64,000 nucleotides of DNA from Nonomuraea sp. PA05 (GTDB lineage Bacteria; Actinomycetota; Actinomycetes; Streptosporangiales; Streptosporangiaceae), in assembly GCF_008086045.1 (NCBI RefSeq), contig NZ_VSEY01000009.1, forward strand, positions 124,001 through 188,000, written 5' to 3'. The position numbers and the translations under genes were made by a program. The notes below the pieces were generated by a model. It was not told the origin of the DNA, did no database searches, and saw only the letters and a program-made list of their open reading frames with translations. Position 1 is the first letter of the stretch. Every line of letters begins with the position of its first letter. Of the stretch, positions 43,399 through 51,560 are shown piece after piece.

Positions 43399-44340
43399 TC
43401 AGTTGAGGGTGAGCGGGATCTCGGAGGCGATCCGGGTGAGCTTGTACGGGTTCCGGACGTAGTAGAGACCGGCGATGCGACCATCCTCGACGCTGGCCGC
43501 GATGACCCCGTCGATCTCGCCGTTCACCCGCAGCACGAGCGCGGGCCCGCCGTTGACCAGGGTCGGCTCGCCGGTGAGCGTGACCTGCGCCTTGCCGAGG
43601 CCGCCGACGATGAAGCGGGCCACCTTGCCGGCCCCGGCGATCGGCCGCGGCGCGGCCTGCTTGACGCCGCCGCCGTCGCTGATCAGCACGACCTCGGGGG
43701 CGAGCACGTCCAGCAGCCCTTGCAGGTCGCCGGTCTCGAACGCGCGCTGGAACGAGTGCAGCGCCGCCCTGACCACGTCCGGCGCGACGGCCTCGCGCGG
43801 GCGGCGGGCATCGACGTGCCGGCGGGCGCGGTGCGCGATCTGCCGTACGGCCGCCGGGCTCTTGCGCACCGCGGCGGCGATCTCGTCGTACCCGACGTCG
43901 AACACCTCGCGCAGCACGAACACGGCCCGTTCGGTCGGCGCCAGCGTCTCCAGCACCAGCATCAGCGCCATCGACACGCTCTCGGCCAGTTCGGCGTCCT
44001 CTGCCACGTCCGGCGCGGTGAGCAGCGGCTCGGGCAGCCACGGGCCGATGTACTCCTCCCTGCGGCGCTTCACCGAGCGCAGCCGGTCCAGCGCGCGCCT
44101 GGTCGCGATGCGGACCAGGTAGGCGCGGCGGTCGTGCACCTGCTCCAGGTCGACCTTCATCCACTTCAGCCAGGTCTCCTGGAGGACGTCCTCGGCGTCG
44201 GCGGCCGAGCCGAGCATCTCGTAGGCGACGGTGAACAGCAGGTTGCGGTGGGCGACGAACGTCTCGGTGGCCGAGTCGGCCGAGCCGCCGCCGGCGGGTG
44301 GCTGCCCTGTGGCCGCCGTCGGCTCGCTGTGCTCGTTCAT
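43399..44340 (-). CDS. sigJ: ECF41-family RNA polymerase sigma factor (SigJ-like)
   Basis: 313 residues. Region 2 with LLFTVAYEMLGSAADAEDVLQ and ETWLKWMKVD; region 4 with APTERAVFVLREVFDVGYDEIAA; then a SnoaL-like C-terminal domain of about 110 residues typical of ECF41. The C-terminal hallmarks appear as SDGGGVKQ and RNPYKLTRI, slightly varied from the usual DGGGK and NPDKL. Divergent from an SDR with matching ECF41 promoters on both strands, so it probably activates both genes. No anti-sigma gene; the C-terminal domain regulates activity in this family. Confidence 0.92.
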   Translation of the reverse strand: MNEHSEPTAATGQPPAGGGSADSATETFVAHRNLLFTVAYEMLGSAADAEDVLQETWLKWMKVDLEQVHDRRAYLVRIATRRALDRLRSVKRRREEYIGPWLPEPLLTAPDVAEDAELAESVSMALMLVLETLAPTERAVFVLREVFDVGYDEIAAAVRKSPAAVRQIAHRARRHVDARRPREAVAPDVVRAALHSFQRAFETGDLQGLLDVLAPEVVLISDGGGVKQAAPRPIAGAGKVARFIVGGLGKAQVTLTGEPTLVNGGPALVLRVNGEIDGVIAASVEDGRIAGLYYVRNPYKLTRIASEIPLTLN

Positions 44341-44383
44341 GACCGGCTCCTGTCCGTTCGCTGACCTGTGCTGCTGCTCACGA

Positions 44384-44410
44384 GACGCCGCCCGGCCCGG
44401 CGGTGTGACA
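44384..44410 (-). promoter_or_regulatory. ECF41 promoter of the sigma gene (autoregulation)
   Basis: On the minus strand TGTCACA (44410-44404), 16-nt spacer, CGTC (44387-44384). Confidence 0.8.
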
Positions 44411-44444
44411 CCCGGATCGAGTGGCACACGTCACATCTGTCCGA

Positions 44445-44472
44445 TGTCACAGGGGCCGGTGTCGCCGACGTC
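44445..44472 (+). promoter_or_regulatory. ECF41 promoter of the SDR gene
   Basis: TGTCACA (44445-44451), 17-nt spacer, CGTC (44469-44472), 42 nt before the SDR start. Confidence 0.85.
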
Positions 44473-44514
44473 TCGTGGTCGTCAGGACACCGTAGAAGAA
44501 ACGGAAGCAGCATC

Positions 44515-45354
44515 ATGAGCAAGGTCTGGTTCATCACCGGTTCGTCGCGCGGCCTGGGCCGTCACTTCGTGCGGGCCGCCCTGGAGCGCGGTGACAAGGT
44601 GGCCGCGACGGCCAGGGACACCGCGAGCCTGGACGACCTGGTGGCCGCCCACGGCGACGCGGTGCTGCCGCTCGCGATGGACGTGACCGACAGGGCCGCC
44701 GTCCTCGCCGCCGTCCAGCGGGCCAAGGAGCACTTCGGCCGGCTGGACGTCGTCGTCAACAACGCCGGTTACGCCCAGATCGGCGCGGTCGAGGAGCTGA
44801 CCGAGCAGGACCTGCGCGACCAGATGGAGACGAACCTGTTCGGCGCCGTGTGGGTGGTCCAGGCCGTGCTGCCGCACCTGCGGGAGCAGGGGTCGGGGCA
44901 CATCATCCAGCTCTCGTCGGCGGCCGGGCTCATCGCGCTGCCGCTCGGCGGCGCCTACCACGCCTCCAAGTGGGCGCTGGAGGGCTTGAACGAGGCGCTC
45001 GCCGGTGAGGTCGCCGGCTTCGGGGTCAAGGTGACCATCGTGGAGCCGGGCGGGTTCGCCACCCGGGACGGCAAGAACCCCGACCCGCTCGCCAACGGGC
45101 ACCTGGCCAAGCCCGACCCGGCCTACGACGGCCTGCGGCAGCGCCTCGGCGCGGTCGCCGGCAAGCAGCCCGCCGGTGATCCGGCCGCCGCCGCCCAGGC
45201 GCTGCTCAAGCTGGCCGACACCGAGAACCCGCCGCTGCGGGTGCTGTTCGGGCAGGGCTTCTACCCGATGATCCAGCAGGCGTACGCCGAGCGGCTCAAG
45301 ACGTGGGACGACTGGCAGGGCCTGTCGGCCGAGGCTCAAGGCGACCTCACCTGA
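44515..45354 (+). CDS. Short-chain dehydrogenase/reductase, ECF41 target
   Basis: 279 residues, classical SDR: cofactor loop TGSSRGLGR (about 8-16), NNAGYAQIG, catalytic Ser in LSSAAGLIALP and YxxxK as YHASKWALEG. Oxidises or reduces an alcohol or carbonyl with NAD(P). Preceded by a perfect ECF41 promoter and divergent from the ECF41 sigma gene, the usual arrangement in which the neighbour is an oxidoreductase, a carboxymuconolactone-decarboxylase-like protein or an epimerase. 3' end overlaps the convergent racemase gene by 8 bp. Confidence 0.92.
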   Translation: MSKVWFITGSSRGLGRHFVRAALERGDKVAATARDTASLDDLVAAHGDAVLPLAMDVTDRAAVLAAVQRAKEHFGRLDVVVNNAGYAQIGAVEELTEQDLRDQMETNLFGAVWVVQAVLPHLREQGSGHIIQLSSAAGLIALPLGGAYHASKWALEGLNEALAGEVAGFGVKVTIVEPGGFATRDGKNPDPLANGHLAKPDPAYDGLRQRLGAVAGKQPAGDPAAAAQALLKLADTENPPLRVLFGQGFYPMIQQAYAERLKTWDDWQGLSAEAQGDLT

Positions 45355-45991
45355 GGTCGCGGAGCTGGGCGACGCCCGAGCGCGGCGACGACAGCACCGG
45401 GACGCCGCCGCCCGCCTCCCCCACGATCCGCGCCATGGACGCCTGGGCCAGCACCACCACGTCCACCTTCCCCGCCAGCTCCCGGAAACCGTCGAGGACC
45501 AGCGCGTCGTGGCGGGCGGCGTCGCCGGCCCGCAACGCCTCGAACGCCCCCTCGCACAGCCGGGGCACCACCTCCCGCTCCACCTCGCGCCGCGCCGCCG
45601 CCCGCTGGACCGCGCGCGTGGTGGGGCCGAGGGTGGTGGCGAGCGTGGCCAGCACCCCGATCCTGGCGCCTTCCCGTACGGACTGATCGGCCATCGGCTC
45701 GTCGATCCGCAGGACCGGCAGCCCGGCGAAGGGGCGCGCCCGCTCGGCCGCCTCGCCGATGGACGAGCAGGTCACCAGCAGCGCGCCCGCGCCGGACTCC
45801 TCGGCGTAGGCCGCGTACGCCACCACCCTGCGCAGCACGTGCGGCGGCGGGCCGCCGGCGGCGATGCTGTCCTGGAGCAGGCTCTCGTCCACGAAGTGCA
45901 GGATCCGGGCGTCCGGGCGCACCTCGGCGGCCAGTTCGGCGAGGGGGGCGGCGAGCACGGGCACGGTGTGCAGCATCGCGATCGTGGTCAT
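45347..45991 (-). CDS. Asp/Glu racemase-family protein
   Basis: 214 residues. Two catalytic Cys positions are expected: LLVTCSSIGEAA contains the first; the second strand reads VVVLAQASMARI, where Cys is replaced by Ala. Loss of the second Cys argues against a two-base racemase and fits the maleate-isomerase/hydantoin-racemase side branch or a lyase. Overlaps the aldolase stop and start (ATGA), so it shares a transcript with the aldolase under the DeoR regulator. Confidence 0.82.
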   Translation of the reverse strand: MTTIAMLHTVPVLAAPLAELAAEVRPDARILHFVDESLLQDSIAAGGPPPHVLRRVVAYAAYAEESGAGALLVTCSSIGEAAERARPFAGLPVLRIDEPMADQSVREGARIGVLATLATTLGPTTRAVQRAAARREVEREVVPRLCEGAFEALRAGDAARHDALVLDGFRELAGKVDVVVLAQASMARIVGEAGGGVPVLSSPRSGVAQLRDLR

Positions 45992-46977
45992 CGGGTGGTC
46001 CAGGGGCGGGCGTGCTCGTCCACGATCTCCGCCAGCTCGCGCAGGCGCGGCACGGAACGGGAGCGCAATTCGGCGGCCACGTTCTCGCAGCCCACCACGT
46101 CGCTCCAGATCGCCCGCCCGGCCAGCATGCCCGACGCCCCGGCCCGGCAGGCGGCCCGCACGGCGGCGGGGAAGTCGTCCCTCGCCACTCCCTGCGAGAG
46201 CACCACCCACGGGACGGGGATCACCTCGTCGAGCCGCTCGCACTCCTCCACCAGGCGTTCCTCCAGCGCCGCGCCGCCCAGCGGCACCTGCGCCTTGTAC
46301 AGGCTCGGCCGCAGCCCGGCCAGTTCCTCGGCCGCCTCCCGGATCGCGGCGGGCCCGTCGAACGCGGCCGGCTCGGCGACGCCTCCGAACCCACCGGCGG
46401 CCGGCTTCGCGACCCCTCCGAACCCACCGGCGGGTGACTTCGCGACGCCCGCGAACGCACCGGCGGGCGGTTTGGCGACGCCTTCGAGGACGGACAGCAG
46501 CCCGGCGTCCGCGCAACGCCGGACGAACTCGGCGGCGATCTCCAGCCGCCGCCCCCTGCGCTCGTCGTCACGCCAGATGAGCAGCAACTTGGCCGCCACG
46601 GCCCCGGCCGCGCGGGCGGCGGCCAGATCGACCCGCTCGTCGATCCCGGTGTCCTCCACCGGCCCGTCGGGCTCCTGCTCCAGGCTGTCCACGGCGACGA
46701 TCAGCCCGCCGGGCACCATCCGCCGCGCGGCCACCTGTCCGAACCCGTAGTCCTGGTCGATGAGGAACCCGGACGCGTACGGCCCCACCTCCCGCGCCAC
46801 CGCCAGCTTGAACGAGGTCAGCCGCTCGTCCCCGGCCCGCTCGCCGAGGGCCGCCGCGAACATCTGCCTGAGACTCTCCCGCTGATCCATCGCCACCATC
46901 GCGAACCCGCCGGACGGGCGGGCCAGCAGGTCGAGCGTCGGCGCCGGTGTGGTGGCAGGGGTGTGCTGGGCGGTCAT
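45988..46977 (-). CDS. YihT/LacD-type class I aldolase with internal 11-residue repeats
   Basis: 329 residues. RPSGGFAMVAMDQRESLRQM is close to the start of sulfofructose-phosphate aldolase YihT and tagatose-bisphosphate aldolase LacD; the Schiff-base Lys is expected in SLYKAQVPLGG. Between about 160 and 200 lies an insertion of three full 11-residue repeats (GVAKPPAGGFG type), which is foreign to the fold and probably a surface loop. Ribosome site GGAG 7 nt before ATG. Placed after a truncated sugar kinase gene. Substrate could be a sulfo- or hexose-phosphate; the sequence alone cannot decide. Confidence 0.82.
   Translation of the reverse strand: MTAQHTPATTPAPTLDLLARPSGGFAMVAMDQRESLRQMFAAALGERAGDERLTSFKLAVAREVGPYASGFLIDQDYGFGQVAARRMVPGGLIVAVDSLEQEPDGPVEDTGIDERVDLAAARAAGAVAAKLLLIWRDDERRGRRLEIAAEFVRRCADAGLLSVLEGVAKPPAGAFAGVAKSPAGGFGGVAKPAAGGFGGVAEPAAFDGPAAIREAAEELAGLRPSLYKAQVPLGGAALEERLVEECERLDEVIPVPWVVLSQGVARDDFPAAVRAACRAGASGMLAGRAIWSDVVGCENVAAELRSRSVPRLRELAEIVDEHARPWTTR
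46376..46490 (-). repeat. 33-bp in-frame tandem repeat inside the aldolase
   Basis: Units 46376-46408, 46409-46441 and 46442-46474 plus a partial to 46490, encoding GVAKPPAGGFG-like 11-mers. Confidence 0.92.
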
Positions 46978-46989
46978 GGGTGCTCCTGT

Positions 46990-47089
46990 CGTCGCCTCCG
47001 GCGAGGGCGGCCGCGCAGCCGCCCCGCTCGTCGAAGAAGCCCGCCTTGACGTGGGTGGTTCCCACGTCGATCCCGGCGGTCAGGGTCAT
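46990..47089 (-). pseudogene. Remnant of an FGGY-family sugar kinase (5' end only)
   Basis: From ATG at 47089 the reading is MTLTAGIDVGTTHVKAGFFD, the phosphate-1 start of FGGY kinases (xylulokinase-like). After about 25 codons similarity stops, and the frame runs into the aldolase start region in another frame. It has the right place to be the first gene of a kinase-aldolase-racemase operon divergent from the DeoR gene. The rest of the kinase, about 450 codons, is missing, so a deletion is inferred. Confidence 0.75.
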
Positions 47090-47111
47090 GTTGTCACCAT
47101 AAGTCCATAGT

Positions 47112-47129
47112 TTGGCGCGAATACGCCAA
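47112..47129. promoter_or_regulatory. Probable DeoR operator TTGGCG-N6-CGCCAA
   Basis: Perfect 6-bp inverted repeat in the 61-bp divergent gap; a further half-site TTTGCGCCA follows at 47132-47140. Confidence 0.6.
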
Positions 47130-47150
47130 CCTTTGCGCCATACTCTCCAT

Positions 47151-47912
47151 ATGAGCAGCGAAGGCACCCTCCGCTACACCTCGGCCCCGCACCGCCGCGA
47201 GGCGATCTTGCGGCGCGTCGAGCTGGACGGGTACGTCGCCGCCGCCGACCTGGTCACCGACCTCCGCGTCTCCCCCAACACCGTCCGCCGCGACCTGCGC
47301 AGGCTGGCCGAGGACGGCCTGATCAGGGCCGTGCGCGGCGGCGCCACGGCGGCGGACGCGAGCGCCCCGCCCTTCGCCGACCGTTCCGTCCAGGCCGCCG
47401 GCGCCAAGCGGGCGATCGCGGCGGCGGCCGTCCGGCACGTCCAGCCGGGCACGACCGTGGCGCTCGACTCGGGCACCACGACGCTGGAGATCGCCAAGCT
47501 GCTGCCCGCCGACGCCGGCCTCACGGTGATCACCCATTCGCTGCCCGCGATCGCCGTCCTGGCTCCCCGCCCGGACATCACGCTCATCGGCATCGGCGGC
47601 CTGTACGGCCGGGACACCCGCTCCTTCGGCGGCCCCGAGACGCTGGCGGCGCTGGAGCAGCTGAGCGTGCGCACGCTGTTCCTGGCCGCCACCGCCCTCG
47701 ACGGCTCCGGCGTGTACGGGGCGACGCCGTACGAGGCCGAGACCAAGCGCCGTCTCATCTCCGTCGCGCGCCGCACGATCGTGGTGGGCGACGCGCGCAA
47801 GTTCGGGTTGAGCGCGCCCATCCGGGTGTGCGGGTGGGACGCGGCCGAGCGGCTGGTGACCGACGGCGTCCCGGCCGGCTTCACGGGCGTCAGGGTGGAA
47901 CTCGCCTCGTAG
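47151..47912 (+). CDS. DeoR-family transcriptional repressor
   Basis: 253 residues. DeoR helix-turn-helix (about 12-66) with RREAILRRVELDGYVAAADL, VSPNTVRRDLRRL and VRGGATAA; then the sugar-phosphate-sensing domain with ALDSGTTTLEIAKLL and LFLAATALDGSGVYGATPYE. ATG at 47151 is preceded by its probable operator. Divergent from the kinase remnant/aldolase/racemase operon, which it most likely represses until a sugar phosphate appears. Confidence 0.92.
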   Translation: MSSEGTLRYTSAPHRREAILRRVELDGYVAAADLVTDLRVSPNTVRRDLRRLAEDGLIRAVRGGATAADASAPPFADRSVQAAGAKRAIAAAAVRHVQPGTTVALDSGTTTLEIAKLLPADAGLTVITHSLPAIAVLAPRPDITLIGIGGLYGRDTRSFGGPETLAALEQLSVRTLFLAATALDGSGVYGATPYEAETKRRLISVARRTIVVGDARKFGLSAPIRVCGWDAAERLVTDGVPAGFTGVRVELAS

Positions 47913-47919
47913 GACGCCT

Positions 47920-47937
47920 GGGACCTCCGCAGGTCCC
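47920..47937 (+). terminator. Hairpin after the DeoR gene
   Basis: GGGACCT/AGGTCCC 7-bp stem with a CCGC loop, 8 bp past the stop. Confidence 0.55.
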
Positions 47938-48006
47938 CCGGCAGGCGGCTTCCGGAACGTCGGCGGGCGGCAGCCGCATGCCAGGAGATCCGCAGGAAAC
48001 GGGTCC

Positions 48007-48036
48007 TTGACAAACCTCACAACCGGCCAATACTCT
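48007..48036 (+). promoter_or_regulatory. Sigma-70-type promoter of the PL11 gene
   Basis: TTGACA (48007-48012), 18-nt spacer, TACTCT (48031-48036). Confidence 0.6.
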
Positions 48037-48046
48037 CCAGCCAAAA

Positions 48047-48060
48047 TTTAATCGATTCAA
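48047..48060. promoter_or_regulatory. LacI-type operator TTTAATCGATTCAA
   Basis: Central perfect palindrome AATCGATT placed 11-24 nt after the -10 box, where binding would block transcription. Confidence 0.6.
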
Positions 48061-48078
48061 AAAGCGGAGCTCGTCACC

Positions 48079-50391
48079 ATGAGACCCCCCAGCAGCATCC
48101 GCCGCGCGTTAGCCTCAGGGCTGGCGGCCCTGCTCTGCCTGCCGCTCACCGCACTGCCCGCGTCCGCCGACACCACGGGCAACCGCCACGACGGCATCAG
48201 GCTGGAGCACCTCGACCGCGGCCTGGTAGCGGCCTCCACCAGCGAAGGCGTCTTCCTGAGCTGGCGCCTGCTCGGCGAGGAGGTGACCGGCTCCGGCGCC
48301 ACCGGCATGACCGGCGCCGACTTCCGCGTCTACCGCGACGGCCGGCCCATCGCCACGGTGACCGACAGCACCAACTACCGCGACCCCGCGGGCACGGCCA
48401 CGTCCGAGTACCGGGTCGCCCCGATCGCGAAGGGCCGCGAGGGCCGTCGCAGCGCTGCGGCGAAGCCGTGGCTTAAAACGTTTTACGACCTTCCGCTGAA
48501 GAAGCCCGCCGACGGGGTGACCCCGATGGGCGAGGCGTACACGTACGCGGCCAACGACCTGAGCGTCGGCGACGTGGACGGCGACGGCCAGTACGAGTAC
48601 GTCGTCAAGTGGGACCCGTCGAACTCCAAGGACGTCTCGCAGCGCGGCTACACCGGCAACACGTACCTGGACACATACGAGCTGGACGGCACCCTGCGCT
48701 GGCGCCTGGACCTGGGCGTGAACATCCGCTCCGGCGCCCACTACACGCAGTTCCTGGTCTACGACTTCGACGGCGACGGCCGCTCGGAGACGATGCTCAA
48801 GACCGCCCCCGGCACGAAGATCATTCGCTACGGGCGGGACGGGCAGGTGGTGTCCGAGCGCTACATCACGATGCCGCGCGAGGACGTCAAGGCCGGATAC
48901 GCCAACACCGACGACTACCGCAAGAGCGCCGCGGACTATTTCGACCACGTCGTTGAGATGTTCGCGAACTGGCACGAGCACCCGGAGGTCGTCGCCGGGC
49001 ACTGGCCGGCCACGCTCGAAGAGGCGTTCGGCATCGCGAAGAAGTACGCCTACCCGCTCTCCCACGACGACGCCGTGGAGCTGGCGAACTACTTCGTCGA
49101 CGTCTACGCGCCGAGCCGCAGCGGCAACAACCGGCTGCGGGAGTTCAACGGGTTCGTGCTGACCGGGCCCGAGTACCTGACCGTCTTCGACGGCGCCAGC
49201 GGACGCGAGCTGCAGACCGTCCACTACAAGCCGGGACGCGGCGACGACGGCCTGCTCTGGGGCGACTACGCGATGGCCAGGGTCGAGCCGGGCAACCGGG
49301 TGGACCGCTTCCTGTCGTCCGTGGCCTACCTCGACGGCAAGCGCCCCTCAGCGATCTTCGCGCGCGGCTACTACACCCGTACCACGCTGGTCGCCTACGA
49401 CTGGAACGGCAAGCGGCTCAAGGAACGCTGGTACGTCGACAGCGGCCACGCCCCCATGACGAACCCGTTCAACTCGGGACCGCACGGCGTGGACGGCACC
49501 GACCCCGAGTACGCCAAGATCACCACTCAGGGCTTCCACTCGATGAGCGTCGCCGACGTGGACGGCGACGGCAAGCAGGAGGTCGTGTACGGGTCCGCCA
49601 CCATCGACGACGACGGCGACCTGCTCTACTCGTCCTTTGCGCAGGCCCCTCCGGAAAGCGCATTCCCGGGACAGAACATCCGGCTCGGCCACGGTGACGC
49701 CATGCACGTCGGCGACTTCGACCCCGACCGGCCCGGCCTGGAGATCTGGACGGTGCACGAGGGCGGCCGATCCGCCCCGTACGGCTGGGCGCTCCGCGAC
49801 GCGGCCACCGGCCAGGTCATCCACGGCGGCTACAGCGGCGTGGACACCGGCCGCGGGATGGTCGGCGACATCGACCCCGCCGTCCGCGGCGTCGAGTCGT
49901 GGTCGTCCATGCCACCCGACCAGGCCGTCCAGGCGGGGCTGTGGTCGGCGCGCGGCGAGTACCTGGGCCGCGGCGCGCCCGGCACGAACATGAGCATCCG
50001 CTGGGCCGCCGACATGACCACCCAGCTCGTCAACGGCACCGCCACCACCGTCCTGCAGACGCCGACCATCGACGACTACAGGCGCGGGACGCTGCTGACC
50101 GCCGAGGGCACGCTGACCAACAACTGGACCAAGGGCAACCCGGGGCTGGTGGCCGACGTGTTCGGTGACTGGCGGGAGGAGCTGCTGGTGCGCACCGCCG
50201 ACAGCTCGGCGATCAGGATGTATGTGAGCACCGAGCTGACGGACCGCAAGCTCTACACGCTGATGCACGACCCGCAGTACCGGGTGGAGGTCGCCAGGCA
50301 GCAGACCGCCTACAACCAGCCCGCGTACCCGAGCTTCTACCTCGGCTCGGACATCGACTGGTCGAAGGTTCCCGTGCCGAACCTGAAGTGA
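48079..50391 (+). CDS. Secreted rhamnogalacturonan lyase, PL11
   Basis: 770 residues. Signal peptide (about 1-30), small beta domain to about 130, then the eight-bladed propeller of PL11 with repeated calcium-binding blades: SVGDVDGDGQYEYVVKWDPS, VYDFDGDGRSETMLKTAPGT and SVADVDGDGKQEVVYGS. These match YesW/YesX-type lyases, which cut the rhamnogalacturonan I backbone by beta-elimination. Full length for the family. Single-gene transcript with its own promoter, operator and terminator. It complements the pectate lyase and pectinesterase at 5.6-8.6 kb. Confidence 0.94.
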   Translation: MRPPSSIRRALASGLAALLCLPLTALPASADTTGNRHDGIRLEHLDRGLVAASTSEGVFLSWRLLGEEVTGSGATGMTGADFRVYRDGRPIATVTDSTNYRDPAGTATSEYRVAPIAKGREGRRSAAAKPWLKTFYDLPLKKPADGVTPMGEAYTYAANDLSVGDVDGDGQYEYVVKWDPSNSKDVSQRGYTGNTYLDTYELDGTLRWRLDLGVNIRSGAHYTQFLVYDFDGDGRSETMLKTAPGTKIIRYGRDGQVVSERYITMPREDVKAGYANTDDYRKSAADYFDHVVEMFANWHEHPEVVAGHWPATLEEAFGIAKKYAYPLSHDDAVELANYFVDVYAPSRSGNNRLREFNGFVLTGPEYLTVFDGASGRELQTVHYKPGRGDDGLLWGDYAMARVEPGNRVDRFLSSVAYLDGKRPSAIFARGYYTRTTLVAYDWNGKRLKERWYVDSGHAPMTNPFNSGPHGVDGTDPEYAKITTQGFHSMSVADVDGDGKQEVVYGSATIDDDGDLLYSSFAQAPPESAFPGQNIRLGHGDAMHVGDFDPDRPGLEIWTVHEGGRSAPYGWALRDAATGQVIHGGYSGVDTGRGMVGDIDPAVRGVESWSSMPPDQAVQAGLWSARGEYLGRGAPGTNMSIRWAADMTTQLVNGTATTVLQTPTIDDYRRGTLLTAEGTLTNNWTKGNPGLVADVFGDWREELLVRTADSSAIRMYVSTELTDRKLYTLMHDPQYRVEVARQQTAYNQPAYPSFYLGSDIDWSKVPVPNLK

Positions 50392-50400
50392 CCCGTCAGG

Positions 50401-50424
50401 AAGGCCGGCCTTCGGGCCGGCCTT
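50401..50424 (+). terminator. Terminator with TTCG tetraloop
   Basis: Perfect 10-bp stem AAGGCCGGCC/GGCCGGCCTT with loop TTCG, 10 bp past the PL11 stop. Confidence 0.85.
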
Positions 50425-50521
50425 TCCATGACTCCCAGGCCCAGCCCGCGGCGGCCCCCGCGTCTCGATGTGCTCGGCCAGCGAGCGGCCGTCGATCAGC
50501 GACCCGCCGCGCCCCCTTCGC

Positions 50522-51472
50522 TCAGCCGCCCAGCCCGCCCGCGAACGGCGTCGTCCGCCAGTGCTCGATGGCCGGTTCCAGGTACTCCAGCAACACCGGC
50601 AACTCCGGCACCAGCGCGAGGACGGAGACGGCCCGCAACATCCCCACGGTGTCCACGAACGCCATGACGTCCTCGTTCAACGGCCGCATGCCGTTGCGCC
50701 GCGCGCCACGGTCGTAGGCGGACGCGCAGGCGGGCCCGAGCGCGGCCAGATCCCACTCGACGGGCCCCAGCGTGACCAGCTCGAAGTCCGAGTAAAGATT
50801 CCCGCCCACCCCGTGGAAGATGTTGGCGGGCGGGGAGTCGCCGTGGACGGGCTGGAGGCCGATCCCCGGGAACGCGTTCTCGAACGCGGCCCGCGACCGT
50901 ACGAGAGGCTCCAGCACCTGCCACTCCCGGCGCGCCCGGTGCAGATCGGCGGGGTCGATGAGGTCAGGGCGCTCGTCGAGGTAGGCGAGGCTGTCGGTGA
51001 CGAAGTGCGGCTCGGCCGCGGACAGGAACTCCAGCTCTCTCGGGTACGCGCGCATGGCCGCGTGCAGGTCGGCGACGCTCTCCGCGTTCGCCTCGTAGTC
51101 GGGCTCCTTGCCCTGATCCTCCTCGACGTACTGCCAGAACGTCATCGAGAAGCCGTCGCGCCGCACGGGTTCCCGTGGCACGAGGGGGCTGGGCGGGATC
51201 ACTGGAACGCCCTGTTCCGCCAGCCACTGGGTCACGTCCAGTTCCGCCCGCTGGCGGCGTCCGAGGAAGTCGAGGTCCGCCTGGCGGGGCAGGACGGTGG
51301 GCACCCGGACCACGACCGGGGCGGGCGCCAGGTGCACGACGACGGAGAACAGGTCGTGCAGCACCCTGGCGCCGGTCACGGTCAGCCCGAGCTCGCGGCC
51401 CGCCGCGACGGCGGCGTCGAGCGCGGCGGAGGTACGGCGGGCCAGGTGCTGCGGCGTCAAGGCGTCGGTCAT
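50522..51472 (-). CDS. APH-family phosphotransferase-like protein
   Basis: 316 residues, aminoglycoside-phosphotransferase/kinase fold. Catalytic loop VHGDSPPANIF (His-Gly-Asp with Asn), metal-binding Asp in YSDFELVTLG. N-terminal lobe VVVRVPTVLPRQADLDFLGRR includes the anchoring Arg/Val region. Actual acceptor unknown; the family covers antibiotics, choline, sugars and many small metabolites. Not in an operon. Confidence 0.85.
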   Translation of the reverse strand: MTDALTPQHLARRTSAALDAAVAAGRELGLTVTGARVLHDLFSVVVHLAPAPVVVRVPTVLPRQADLDFLGRRQRAELDVTQWLAEQGVPVIPPSPLVPREPVRRDGFSMTFWQYVEEDQGKEPDYEANAESVADLHAAMRAYPRELEFLSAAEPHFVTDSLAYLDERPDLIDPADLHRARREWQVLEPLVRSRAAFENAFPGIGLQPVHGDSPPANIFHGVGGNLYSDFELVTLGPVEWDLAALGPACASAYDRGARRNGMRPLNEDVMAFVDTVGMLRAVSVLALVPELPVLLEYLEPAIEHWRTTPFAGGLGG

Positions 51473-51511
51473 CCTCTGATCGTTTCATGTCTCGGCGCGC
51501 CCCCGGACACA

Positions 51512-51549
51512 CGACGAGGGCGCCCCCCGTACGGGAGGCGCCCTCGTCG
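51512..51549 (-). terminator. Strong terminator of the small secreted protein gene
   Basis: Perfect 13-bp stem (51512-51524 against 51537-51549) with a 12-nt loop containing a further CCCG/CGGG pair, 11 bp past the stop at 51561. Confidence 0.85.
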
Positions 51550-51560
51550 AAAGCGTGAGA

